Part shown: positions 32,905 to 41,549 of the stretch, piece by piece | Layout: each line of letters starts with the position of its first letter | Numbering within the stretch: position 1 is the first letter of the stretch | DNA from: Fulvivirga imtechensis AK7 | Lineage (GTDB): Bacteria > Bacteroidota > Bacteroidia > Cytophagales > Cyclobacteriaceae | Length of the DNA stretch: 59,551 nucleotides | Assembly (NCBI RefSeq): GCF_000331535.1 | Contig: NZ_AMZN01000111.1 | Coordinates: 1 to 59,551 of the forward strand | Direction of reading: 5' to 3' | Translations under genes and position numbers: made by a program | The notes under the pieces: generated by a model | Databases searched by the model: none | Seen by the model: only the letters and a program-made list of their open reading frames with translations | Told to the model about the DNA's origin: nothing

Positions 32905-33015
32905 GTGTATAGAATATATTTACGATTTTTGATTTTTTGAATTAAGTTCCGTATTTATTGCCCAGACGGCCTTTTTTGCCTACTGCTTCTGCCAACTACC
33001 GATTCATTCATAGTA

Positions 33016-34422
33016 TTACTTTTTGTAGTATTTCTTCATTTCATCTCGTTTGTGGCGCAGTTTTTCGCTTAAACCGACTTTGTAGATATGGGGGTAATAG
33101 AATCGCTTATGCTCGTCAGGTAGCATGTTCAGTCTTTCCTGACAATAGGCAGCTATCTCCTTCAAAGAAGGGGTGAAAACAATCTTTCCCTGATCCATCA
33201 CCTTGTGAAGGAGAGGTTCGGAAGTAAGACCTTTTATCTCCAGCGACTTATCAGGCTCCACGGGATGATACATGATGTCGGGAACATTTTCATCAGCCAG
33301 CGTGATAACATCTGCACCGAAAAAATTACCTTCACCATTGATCATGCGATAAACCTGTTTTTTGTCGGGTAAAGTGATCTTTTTGAGATTTTCTGAAAGC
33401 TTGATCCTTGGCTTCCGGTGGGCATAAGCCAGTTTGTAGACGCCATCCAGAGCCGCATCGGGCGGACCAGTTACCAGGCTGGTACCTACTCCGAAAATAT
33501 CGATTGGCGCCTGCTGATCCAGTAAGCTTTTAATTACCCATTCATCCAGTTGATTGGAGGCGGTGATCTTCACCTCGTGTAGACCGGCTTCATCCAGCAT
33601 CTTGCGGGTTTTCTTCGACAGGTACGCCAGGTCACCGCTATCCAGGCGCACGCCCAGCAACTGCTGCGAATGCTCGTGCATTTCCTTGGCCACTGTGATA
33701 GCATTTGGTATCCCGGATTTAAGCGTATCATAGGTATCTACAAGTAGTATGCAGTTTTCAGGGCGGTGAATGGCAAAGTCACGGAAGGCAGCCAGCTCAT
33801 CGTCATAGCTTTGAATAAAGGAATGTGCCATGGTGCCCACGGCAGGAATACCGAAGTCTAAAGCGGCTTTTACGTTGCTGGTAGAGTCAAAACCACCCAC
33901 TATAGCCGCCCTCGTAGCATGGTAGCCACCGGTGCCTTGCGCGCGCCTTAGCCCAAAATCGCTGAGCGTTCGATCGCCTGCTACAGTCCTCATACGAGCT
34001 GCTTTAGTAGCAATGAGCGATTGGAAATTAAGTATATTGAGCAGCAAAGTCTCCACTATTTGCGCTTCCATCATATTGCCTTGCAGCCTGAGCACCGGCT
34101 CATTCGGGAAAACTACCTCACCCTCTCGGGCTGCATAGATGGTACCCCTGAACCTAAAGCTTTCCAGGCTGTTGACGAATTGTTCATTTAACCCGATGCC
34201 CTTCAGGTAGTCTATGTCAGCCCTGGTAAAATGCAGATCCTCCAGGATATCGAGGAACGTGCCCAGTCCTGCAAAAACGGTGTAACCACCTTCATAAGGC
34301 AGTTTTCTGAAAAAGTAATCAAAAACTGCTTCGTCATTATTTTTCCCCGTAAGGAAATACACCTGTGCCATTGTGAGCTGGTAGAGGTCTGTGTAAGTAC
34401 CTGTAATGGTAAGATCTTTCAT
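33016..34422 (-). CDS. pncB: nicotinate phosphoribosyltransferase (PncB)
   Basis: Couples nicotinate with PRPP to make nicotinate mononucleotide, with ATP, in the cytosol. The 468-residue protein shows family motifs TDLYQLTMAQVYF near the N-terminus, FRFRGTIYAAREGEVVFPNE, SDFGLRRAQGTGGYHATRAA, VGTMAHSFIQSYDDE (active-site region), LVDTYDTLKSGIPNA, GVRLDSGDLAYLS and IFGVGTSLVT. It is followed on the same strand by pncA, which supplies its substrate. A Crp/Fnr-like palindrome is present at 34467-34480, 45 bp upstream of the start, but without a recognisable -7 box at the usual spacing on this strand. Confidence 0.95.
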   Translation of the reverse strand: MKDLTITGTYTDLYQLTMAQVYFLTGKNNDEAVFDYFFRKLPYEGGYTVFAGLGTFLDILEDLHFTRADIDYLKGIGLNEQFVNSLESFRFRGTIYAAREGEVVFPNEPVLRLQGNMMEAQIVETLLLNILNFQSLIATKAARMRTVAGDRTLSDFGLRRAQGTGGYHATRAAIVGGFDSTSNVKAALDFGIPAVGTMAHSFIQSYDDELAAFRDFAIHRPENCILLVDTYDTLKSGIPNAITVAKEMHEHSQQLLGVRLDSGDLAYLSKKTRKMLDEAGLHEVKITASNQLDEWVIKSLLDQQAPIDIFGVGTSLVTGPPDAALDGVYKLAYAHRKPRIKLSENLKKITLPDKKQVYRMINGEGNFFGADVITLADENVPDIMYHPVEPDKSLEIKGLTSEPLLHKVMDQGKIVFTPSLKEIAAYCQERLNMLPDEHKRFYYPHIYKVGLSEKLRHKRDEMKKYYKK

Positions 34423-34466
34423 AGTGTATGTGTTACGATCGACAATGATAGAGGTTTGACCAGGTT

Positions 34467-34480
34467 ATGATGCTTGTCAT
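34467..34480. promoter_or_regulatory. isolated Crp/Fnr-like palindrome between pncB and hybrid kinase
   Basis: ATGATgcttGTCAT. Neither strand has a TAAYTT-like box 22 nt away (TGTCGATC toward pncB, GACATTAC toward the kinase). It may be a silent match, or act by another geometry. The rest of this gap up to the MITE has no gene. Confidence 0.35.
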
Positions 34481-34656
34481 TTTATTTGATGTTATTTATA
34501 GAGACATTACTTCCGCACCCGCATCAAAATACTACTAAACCCATACTTAACAAAATAACGGTGTTAACATTAAAGAGTTAACTGTTTTTGAGAGGAGCCG
34601 TAGCGACCAGGCATTGTTAATCGGCCTTGGTAGCTTCGGCAGGAATTCCCGGTATT

Positions 34657-34804
34657 TAGTGTCTTTTAGAAAACGCCAATATCCGTGTTACGCTCGTTCC
34701 AAAATGCTTTCGTGCTTCAGTACGTTCCGCTTTTTGGAACTTCGTCCCGCTGTTTGGGCGGGAACGTTTTCTTAAAGCCACTTAGAGGTTTCTTACAAAC
34801 GCTA
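34657..34804. mobile_element. MITE-like element, family A, 148 bp
   Basis: The left end TAGTGTcttttAGAAAACGCC and right end GGTTTCTTACAAACGCTA form terminal inverted repeats. The inner part holds GGGCGGGAACGTTTTCTTAA and matches 14979-15123 (inverted) and 10565-10680. It ends 15 bp before ATG 34820, so any extension of the kinase frame to 34685 would be translated from this element. Confidence 0.8.
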
Positions 34805-34819
34805 TTTAATATTATATTA

Positions 34820-36835
34820 ATGGAAACGACCGATCGCAAAAAGCCCACTTACGAGCAGCTTGAAGAATCAGTGAAGTTGCTGACAGATAAACTAAAGAGT
34901 ATGGTGGGTTATCATGAAGATGTTAGCCTGAAAGAAAATATTTTTCAGGAGGTTTTAGATGCAGTCCCTGCCTTTATTTTCTGGAAAGACAGCCACAATA
35001 ATTTACTGGGATTTAACCGGGCGTATCAGGAGGCGGTGAATATTCCACGCGAAGACTTGTTGTCAAAAACAGGATTTGAGCTGTTTCCTGATGCCGAAAA
35101 ATACTGGGTTGACGATAAGGAGGTGCTTGAATCAGGAAAACCAAAGCTGAACATTGAGGAAACGGTGGTAATACCTCCCGACAAGACCATTTGGTTTAAA
35201 ACTGATAAAGTACCACTCAAAGACCGGAATGAAAAGACTATTGGTGTTATTGGAGTGTCTATTGATATTACCCAGGTTAAGGAATATCAACATCGACTCG
35301 AGCAATTACTTGAGGAGAATAAAAAAAACAACAGGGAGCTGGAGCAGGCTAAGCAGCAGGCGGAGCGAGCGAACCAGGCGAAAAGTGAATTTCTGGCGAA
35401 TATGAGCCATGAGCTCCGCACACCATTGAACGCCATCCTGGGGTTTTCGGAAGTGTTAATGGAACGGGTAAAGGAGGCGATATCAGTGAGCTACATACGT
35501 ACGATACATTCGAGTGGAAAGACATTACTGCGTTTGATCAACGATTTGCTGGTGCTTTCTAAGATCGAAGCCGGATATGTGGCTATTGTTCCGGAGCCGG
35601 TAGACCTCGCAAGGCTTTTTGAGGATGTAAAACAAACATTGGACCCTTCGGTAAAAGTAAAGGATGTAGAACTGTTGTTTAAACTACCTGACGACCTGCC
35701 GAAAACCCTGATGCTGGACTACTTAAGAACCAAGCAGGTGCTCGTCAACCTCGTCACCAATGCCATCAAATTCACCCCTACAGGGACAGTTACGGTGGAA
35801 ACGAAGATAGATAACCTGGATAAGTATACCCATACTGCCGATGTGAGAATTTCAGTGGCAGATACAGGTATTGGGATAAGTAAGGAAGATATTGAGATGA
35901 TTTTTGAGAAGTTCATGCAAATAAGATCGTCACAGGTTAAAAACTACGAAGGAATGGGACTCGGCCTGACTATTACAAAGCGACTCGTAGAGCTTATGGG
36001 TGGCGCCATTACAGTGAAGAGTGACCCCGGTAAGGGCAGCGCCTTTACAGTAAAGCTTCCGAAGGTTGGGTATGAGGAAGCAGCGGTACGTTATGAGGAT
36101 ACTAAGGTGGATTGGGCAAAAACTGCAGTAAAGTTCTTTTTTCCTACCGTACTGGTTGTTGATGACTTGAAGACCAACCTGGAACTGGTAGAAGTTTTTC
36201 TTGCAGAATATGATATTCACCTGTTAAAAGCTGCCTCAGGAAAGGAAGGACTGCGCCTGATGGAACAAAATACGGTTGATCTGGTGTTGATGGATTTAAG
36301 AATGCCGGAAATGGACGGGTACGCGGTAGTAAGGCAGATAAGAAAAAATGTAAGCACAAAAGTACCTGTTATTGCTTTTACTGCATCTGCCATGACGCAC
36401 GAAGAGAAGCGGATATTGGAATCGTTTGATGATATTCTGAAGAAACCGGTGAGCAAATCAGAGCTGCTCCTTAAGCTTATGTATTACCTGCCGTTCGAAG
36501 TAAGGGATCTTAGCTCCCCGGAACCGGCATTACAAGAACAGCAGAGCCATCCTGCTCAGGTTGAGCAGCAAGTCATTTTAACCAAGTCAATGAAACAGCT
36601 TATTGAGTTATCCCATCAAGCCGGGCAGATGAGTAATGTCCTGGATATTGATAGCATTTCTGATTTTGTCAATAGCCTGGAGATGTACGCGGAGAAGGAA
36701 GAATTGCAATTTTTTCTTGAAGAATATATTCGGGAGGTGACTGGTGCTATTGATCATTTCAATGTGGAGCGGCTGAAGTGGTTGTTGCAGCATTTTCCCA
36801 CAGAAATTTCGCCTAAACTGAATGATAAAAAGTAA
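34820..36835 (+). CDS. cytosolic hybrid histidine kinase (PAS-HisKA-HATPase-REC)
   Basis: Protein of 671 residues with no membrane segment. A PAS domain covers about residues 37-150 (VLDAVPAFIFWKDSHNNLLG and on) and a short coiled coil about 155-185. HisKA follows with His197 in MSHELRTPLNAILG, then HATPase_c (NLVTNAIKFTPTG, ADTGIGIS, GMGLGLTITKRL) and a receiver domain from about 438 with DD at the N-terminus and phospho-acceptor Asp492 (LVLMDLRMPE). The tail of about 110 residues resembles part of an Hpt-like helical region but lacks a clear His motif. ATG 34820 is preferred because the upstream frame lies in a MITE. It overlaps by a few bases, or lies close to, the second kinase at 36858; both precede the exopolysaccharide operon. 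Confidence 0.9.
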   Translation: METTDRKKPTYEQLEESVKLLTDKLKSMVGYHEDVSLKENIFQEVLDAVPAFIFWKDSHNNLLGFNRAYQEAVNIPREDLLSKTGFELFPDAEKYWVDDKEVLESGKPKLNIEETVVIPPDKTIWFKTDKVPLKDRNEKTIGVIGVSIDITQVKEYQHRLEQLLEENKKNNRELEQAKQQAERANQAKSEFLANMSHELRTPLNAILGFSEVLMERVKEAISVSYIRTIHSSGKTLLRLINDLLVLSKIEAGYVAIVPEPVDLARLFEDVKQTLDPSVKVKDVELLFKLPDDLPKTLMLDYLRTKQVLVNLVTNAIKFTPTGTVTVETKIDNLDKYTHTADVRISVADTGIGISKEDIEMIFEKFMQIRSSQVKNYEGMGLGLTITKRLVELMGGAITVKSDPGKGSAFTVKLPKVGYEEAAVRYEDTKVDWAKTAVKFFFPTVLVVDDLKTNLELVEVFLAEYDIHLLKAASGKEGLRLMEQNTVDLVLMDLRMPEMDGYAVVRQIRKNVSTKVPVIAFTASAMTHEEKRILESFDDILKKPVSKSELLLKLMYYLPFEVRDLSSPEPALQEQQSHPAQVEQQVILTKSMKQLIELSHQAGQMSNVLDIDSISDFVNSLEMYAEKEELQFFLEEYIREVTGAIDHFNVERLKWLLQHFPTEISPKLNDKK

Positions 36836-36857
36836 TTTACAGAGAGAGCAGGAAACG

Positions 36858-38327
36858 ATGAGGTACACCGTACTTGTTGTAGATGATGAGCCAAGAAATC
36901 TACAGTTGGTAGCTTCTATTCTTAGTCCTGCCTACCGGATAATGCTTGCGGACGACCCGGCTGAAGCACTGAAAGTATGTTTTGCGAAACAACCGGACCT
37001 CATTTTATTGGATATTGTTATGAAAACGATGTCAGGGTATGAGTTGGCACAGCAGCTTAAAAGCGATAAACGGACACAGACGATACCTATTGTTTTTCTG
37101 ACAGTGAAGGCCAGCGAAGACGATATAGATAAAGCTTTTCAGGTGGGAGCTGTGGACTATATAAGCAAGCCTTTTAAAGCAAAAGAGTTGCTGGCACGTG
37201 TGAAGACCCAAATCACTTTGCAGGTCGCAGAAAAGCGGCTCAGACAGGTGATCAACCTGGTTCCTCACAGGCTGTTCGCCCGTGACAGTGCAGGTAGGAT
37301 TGTACTTGCCAATGAAGCGGCAGCAGCATTTTATGCTAAAAACATAGATGAGTTGCTCAACACCAGAGAACCTGCTTTACCCGAGGGATACCAATATGTG
37401 GTTATTGATAACGGACAATGCCCTCCTGAAGAGCCCATTCATCGTATGTATACCTGTGAGGAACAACTTATTCAGCCCGAAGGAAAGAAACAGTACTTTC
37501 AGACCAGCAAGATCCCTTTTTGCTTCTCCGAATCCGGATTGCCTGCCGTGCTCGAAATTGCCATTGACATTACAAAAGAGAAGGAAAAGCAGGCGAAGAT
37601 CCGGCAACTGAACCAGGAGTTGCTAAAGCATAGCCAGTATAAAGACAAGCTGCTTTCTGTAATAGCCCATGACCTTATTACGCCTTTGTTCAACATGGAT
37701 ATGAGCCTTGGCATGTTGCAGTCACAAATAGATACACTGCCGGCCGATAAAGTGAGAGACAAAATTTCGAAGACAAAAGACAACGCCTCCGCTACATTGA
37801 AATTATTAACCAATCTTCTCGAATGGACTAAAACGCAGTTTGAAGCAGTGTCGTACAACCCCGTTGCCCTGAATCTTTTTGATGAGGTGCAAAAGGTTTT
37901 AACTTTTCTGCAGAGCCAGTTGTATAATAAAAATATCAATGTAGAGCTTGCCATCTCCCAGGAGCAACAGATCATGGCAGATACGGATATGCTTCAAACG
38001 ATTTTGAGGAACCTTATCGCCAATGCCATAAAATACTCGAAAGAGGAAGGGGTGGTGGTTGTCAGTACAAAAGAGCGGGATAGCGGGATCTGTATTTCAA
38101 TCGCTGATGATGGGGTGGGAATGAGTGCAGAACACCTTCAAAAGATCAGGCAGGGCAATATGGAGCATATCACCACATATGGTACTAAAGGCGAACGGGG
38201 GTCGGGCATAGGCCTCAACCTGGCTCGGGAATTTATCCAGTGGCACGGAGGGGAACTGGAGGTAGAAAGCGAAGAAGGAAAAGGCAGTACTTTTACATTC
38301 ACCATTCCAACCAACCATCATTCGTAA
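36858..38327 (+). CDS. response regulator/histidine kinase hybrid (REC-PAS-HisKA-HATPase)
   Basis: Cytosolic protein of 489 residues that starts with a receiver domain (YTVLVVDDEPRN, phospho-acceptor Asp52 in LILLDIVMK, Lys in DYISKPFKAKE). A PAS-like sensor follows (about 135-250), then HisKA with His271 in IAHDLITPLFNM and HATPase_c (NLIANAIKYSKE, ADDGVGMS, GSGIGLNLAREF). The receiver-first order suggests that it is controlled by an upstream kinase, most simply the hybrid kinase encoded just before it. ATG 36858 has a purine-rich AGAGAGAGCAGGA upstream; ATG 36822 would overlap the previous gene. No DNA-binding output domain is present. Proximity to the polysaccharide operon suggests, but does not prove, control of it. 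Confidence 0.9.
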   Translation: MRYTVLVVDDEPRNLQLVASILSPAYRIMLADDPAEALKVCFAKQPDLILLDIVMKTMSGYELAQQLKSDKRTQTIPIVFLTVKASEDDIDKAFQVGAVDYISKPFKAKELLARVKTQITLQVAEKRLRQVINLVPHRLFARDSAGRIVLANEAAAAFYAKNIDELLNTREPALPEGYQYVVIDNGQCPPEEPIHRMYTCEEQLIQPEGKKQYFQTSKIPFCFSESGLPAVLEIAIDITKEKEKQAKIRQLNQELLKHSQYKDKLLSVIAHDLITPLFNMDMSLGMLQSQIDTLPADKVRDKISKTKDNASATLKLLTNLLEWTKTQFEAVSYNPVALNLFDEVQKVLTFLQSQLYNKNINVELAISQEQQIMADTDMLQTILRNLIANAIKYSKEEGVVVVSTKERDSGICISIADDGVGMSAEHLQKIRQGNMEHITTYGTKGERGSGIGLNLAREFIQWHGGELEVESEEGKGSTFTFTIPTNHHS

Positions 38328-38346
38328 ATCGTCAATCGTAAATCCA
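38326..38346. repeat. heptanucleotide repeat (TCGTAAA)3
   Basis: TCGTAAA, TCGTCAA, TCGTAAA in phase, starting at the kinase stop codon. Confidence 0.6.
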
Positions 38347-38372
38347 AAATATGATAAGGATTTTCTCTCTTG

Positions 38373-38416
38373 ATGAGAGGCGTCATTTATCAGTGGGGTG
38401 CAAGGTCCTAATTTGT
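38373..38416 (+). promoter_or_regulatory. Crp/Fnr-like operator and -7 box before exopolysaccharide operon
   Basis: ATGAGaggcGTCAT at 38373-38386 (one half-site perfect, the other 4/5). After exactly 22 nt comes TAATTTGT (38409-38416). The predicted start near 38420 gives a leader of about 30 nt before ATG 38451. Confidence 0.65.
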
Positions 38417-38450
38417 CATCAATTTATTGACGGAGAAAACAGACTTTGCT

Positions 38451-39218
38451 ATGGTACTAAAATACCCCCTCTACGCTATATTGCTAATATCTTTGACGTC
38501 TTGTTACTACAACAAGAACATGATCTACCTACAGGATGAAAGCTTTTCAGGTCAGAGAGCCAAGCTCGTTCAGAATCAAAAAAAGCCTTACAGGATACAG
38601 CCCAATGACATCATTTCCGTAAAGGTAAAAAGCGCCAGCAACACCGAACTATCAGATATTTTTAATGTAAGTCCATACATGGGGCCGGTGTTTATAGCCC
38701 CCGGTAATTTATACCTGGAAGGATATTCAGTGAATGATGAGGGACAAATTACGCTACCAGTAATAGGCACCGTGACAGTAAAGGGATTGACACTGGAAGA
38801 GGTACAGCAGATGATACAGGGCAATGCCCAGCAATATCTTAATAACGCTACTGTAATTGTAAAGCTGCTCAGCTTCAAAATTACCGTATTGGGCGAAGTT
38901 AAGAACCCAGGGTATCATTATGTTTTCAACAACCAGGTAACCATACTGGAGGCCTTAGGACTGGCAGGGGATCTGACACAGTTCGGCAACAGGAAAAATA
39001 TTAAACTGATCCGGCAGCATCCGGAGGGAAACCAGGTAGTACTGGTAGACCTTACGGACCCGAAGATATTGCAGTCAGAGTATTTTTATCTGATGCCCAA
39101 TGACGTGCTTTATGTAGAGCCGCTCAAGGCAACGGTAAAGCGTACCAATCTCGATCTCCTTAGTTTACTTTTTTCCGCTGCCACTACCACCATCTTGATT
39201 TTGAGTTACATAGAGTGA
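38451..39218 (+). CDS. polysaccharide export outer-membrane lipoprotein (Wza-like, SLBB)
   Basis: Outer-membrane export protein of 255 residues. ATG 38451 begins a lipoprotein signal (LYAILLISLTSC, Cys about 18). The Poly_export domain is seen at about 45-130 (YRIQPNDIISVKVKS, GYSVNDEGQITLPVIGTVTV). An SLBB-type domain follows (KITVLGEVKNPGYHYVFNNQ, LEALGLAGDLT), and a short hydrophobic helix ends the chain (LLSLLFSAATTTILILSYI). It forms the periplasm-to-surface channel for exported exopolysaccharide together with the Wzc-type protein that starts 6 nt downstream. It is first in the operon and directly follows the operator at 38373. Confidence 0.92.
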   Translation: MVLKYPLYAILLISLTSCYYNKNMIYLQDESFSGQRAKLVQNQKKPYRIQPNDIISVKVKSASNTELSDIFNVSPYMGPVFIAPGNLYLEGYSVNDEGQITLPVIGTVTVKGLTLEEVQQMIQGNAQQYLNNATVIVKLLSFKITVLGEVKNPGYHYVFNNQVTILEALGLAGDLTQFGNRKNIKLIRQHPEGNQVVLVDLTDPKILQSEYFYLMPNDVLYVEPLKATVKRTNLDLLSLLFSAATTTILILSYIE

Positions 39219-39224
39219 TTAATT

Positions 39225-41549
39225 ATGAATGACAAGATCAATATCAAAGGAATTGTACTCTACCTGTTGTCGAAGTGGCATTACTTCGTTTTTGCGGCCA
39301 TATTTCTGCTGCCTGGCGCCTACTTATACACCAAGTACGCTACAAAGGTCTACCTGGTGAAAGCTTCAATACTGCTGAAGAGCGAACGCAAAAACGATCT
39401 GGGAGGTAAGGAATTTTTGAGAGGAATGGGGCTATTCACTTCGGATACCGAACTGGAAGACGAGATAGGGATATTAAAATCCTACGGCATGGTGAGCAAC
39501 GCAATAAGATCGCTGGATTTCGGTATTTCTTACTTTTCAAAGGAATCATTTAGGGCTGAAGAGAAATATGGAGATTTTCCCTTTATAGTGGAGCTTGACT
39601 CCACCATCAGTCAGATGATCGATGTACCTGTTTATATAGAACCGCTGCCGGGTGGCAGTTACCGTATTGAGGCTGTCGGCCGGGATGTCGATGTCTATAA
39701 CTTCCTTACCAACCGAACGGAAGATACCTTTGATGAAATCAACCTCAGGGAGGTCGTGGAGGCCGGAAAACCTTTTAGAACACACAGCCTGGCCTTTACT
39801 ATCAGACCTAATGAGCTTTATGCTCCAAAAGAAAATACAAGGTATTATTTTGTTATACACGACTTAAGCGAGGTTATCGAAACTTACCAAACGGAGCTGG
39901 AAGTGTACCCAATTTCAAGGGAATCGAATATTGTGGAGCTAAGTATGCGTGGAAGCGTACCTCATAAAACGGCCCGTTTCCTTGATCAATTGCTTCATAT
40001 ATACCTTCAAAACGAACTGCACAAGAAAAACCAGTTGGGAGTGAAGACCATCCAGTTTATTGATAGCCAGCTTAGCGGTGTTTCGGATTCTTTGAAAAGG
40101 GTAGAGGGGTGGTTGGAAAATTTTCGTGCGAAGAGCAATATCCAGGATATTAGTTATACCGCGGAAAACCTGAGTAAAAACCTGGACCGGCTTGAATCGG
40201 AAAAGGCTGACCTGCAGGTGAAGCTCAAGTACTACACTTACATATCGGAATCCCTGGCGGAGGGCAGGTTTGGTGATGTAGTGGCCCCGTCTACTTTTGG
40301 ACTGGAGGACCCTTTGCTAAGTAGTCTTCTCATAGAGCTTTCGAAGCTGAACCAGGAGCGTGCAGGGCTAAACTATAATGCCAAAGAGCAGAATCCTGTA
40401 ACCGAAGTGGTGGACCGCAGGATCAGGAATACAAAAAATACTTTGCAGGAAAATGTACAGAATATCATTAATGTCACCACTATTGCCCTGAATGATCTGG
40501 ATCAGCGGATATTAAGAATAAGGAGAGAATTCAGCCGGTTGCCAGCCAATGAAAGAGAGCTCGTAAATATTCAGCGCAAGTTCGATTTTAGCGATAATGT
40601 ATACAATTACCTGCTGGAGAAGCGGGCTGAGGCAGGCATTGCCATTGCCTCCAATACTGTAGAAAAAACCATTGTGGACCGGGCAAAAGTAATTGGCAAC
40701 AGACCTGTATTGCCAAATAATAAACTGGTTTACCTGATTGCTTTATTTCTAACACTGGCACTTCCGATCGGATTTGTAGTGTTGAAAGACTTTTGGAATG
40801 ATCACCTGGTATCGAGAGAAGATATAGTGAAAGCTACAGAGATACCTTTTATAGGCACCATTATCCATGGTAGCAAACAGGAAAAAGAGCAGGTGGTTTC
40901 CGAAAAAAGAACACCCCTTACAGAATCCTTTCAATCTTTGAGAGTTAACCTGCAGTACCTGACACTGGGAAAGGAAAAGAATGTTATAGGATTTACCTCT
41001 TCATTAGAGAGTGAGGGAAAAACGTTCTGTGCGGTTAATCTGGCATCTACCATAGCGCAATCCGGCAAGAAAACTATCCTGATCGATGCTGATATGAGGA
41101 GGTCCGGTATGTCACCTTATTTTAACATCAAAAATACTCGTGGACTTTCCAACTATCTTGTCAAGAGCTGTAGCCTTGAGGAGATCATTCATGCCACCCA
41201 GATCAAGGGTTTTCACATTATTAATTCCGGTCCTACTCCACCTAACCCCCTCAACCTGATCGGCCTGCCACAGATGGACCAATTGATAGAGGATCTCAGA
41301 CAGTTGTACGACACTGTTATTATAGATGCTCCGCCCATCGGCTACGTAGCTGAGTATATTATTCTAATGCGCCATACCGATGCCAATATTTACGTAGTAA
41401 GGTCAAGCTACACCAGCAGGTACCACCTGTCTAAAATCAATAACCTCTATAAGGAACAGAAGATCAGGAATGTAAGCATTCTGTTAAATGACGTCAGAAC
41501 CGGGCTCAACGGATATAGCTATACCTATGGCGCAGCATACCAGTCATAA
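39225..41549 (+). CDS. wzc: Wzc-type polysaccharide co-polymerase with tyrosine kinase domain
   Basis: Inner-membrane protein of 774 residues that controls chain length and export of the polysaccharide. A Wzz domain has a first membrane helix at about 16-34 (YFVFAAIFLLPGAYLYT), a long periplasmic coiled-coil region (about 60-480) and a second helix at about 500-520 (LVYLIALFLTLALPIGF). The cytosolic BY-kinase domain contains a Walker A-like loop SSLESEGKTF (about 590-600), Walker A' ILIDADMRRSG (about 622-632) and VIIDAPPIGY (Walker B). The C-terminus has the tyrosine cluster YSYTYGAAY for autophosphorylation. Its end overlaps the flippase gene start. Complete and typical of the family. Confidence 0.93.
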   Translation: MNDKINIKGIVLYLLSKWHYFVFAAIFLLPGAYLYTKYATKVYLVKASILLKSERKNDLGGKEFLRGMGLFTSDTELEDEIGILKSYGMVSNAIRSLDFGISYFSKESFRAEEKYGDFPFIVELDSTISQMIDVPVYIEPLPGGSYRIEAVGRDVDVYNFLTNRTEDTFDEINLREVVEAGKPFRTHSLAFTIRPNELYAPKENTRYYFVIHDLSEVIETYQTELEVYPISRESNIVELSMRGSVPHKTARFLDQLLHIYLQNELHKKNQLGVKTIQFIDSQLSGVSDSLKRVEGWLENFRAKSNIQDISYTAENLSKNLDRLESEKADLQVKLKYYTYISESLAEGRFGDVVAPSTFGLEDPLLSSLLIELSKLNQERAGLNYNAKEQNPVTEVVDRRIRNTKNTLQENVQNIINVTTIALNDLDQRILRIRREFSRLPANERELVNIQRKFDFSDNVYNYLLEKRAEAGIAIASNTVEKTIVDRAKVIGNRPVLPNNKLVYLIALFLTLALPIGFVVLKDFWNDHLVSREDIVKATEIPFIGTIIHGSKQEKEQVVSEKRTPLTESFQSLRVNLQYLTLGKEKNVIGFTSSLESEGKTFCAVNLASTIAQSGKKTILIDADMRRSGMSPYFNIKNTRGLSNYLVKSCSLEEIIHATQIKGFHIINSGPTPPNPLNLIGLPQMDQLIEDLRQLYDTVIIDAPPIGYVAEYIILMRHTDANIYVVRSSYTSRYHLSKINNLYKEQKIRNVSILLNDVRTGLNGYSYTYGAAYQS

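Noticed and set aside
34685-34819. N-terminal extension of the hybrid kinase from 34685
   Set aside because: It would be translated from the MITE at 34657-34804 and shows no domain. ATG 34820 begins the normal protein.
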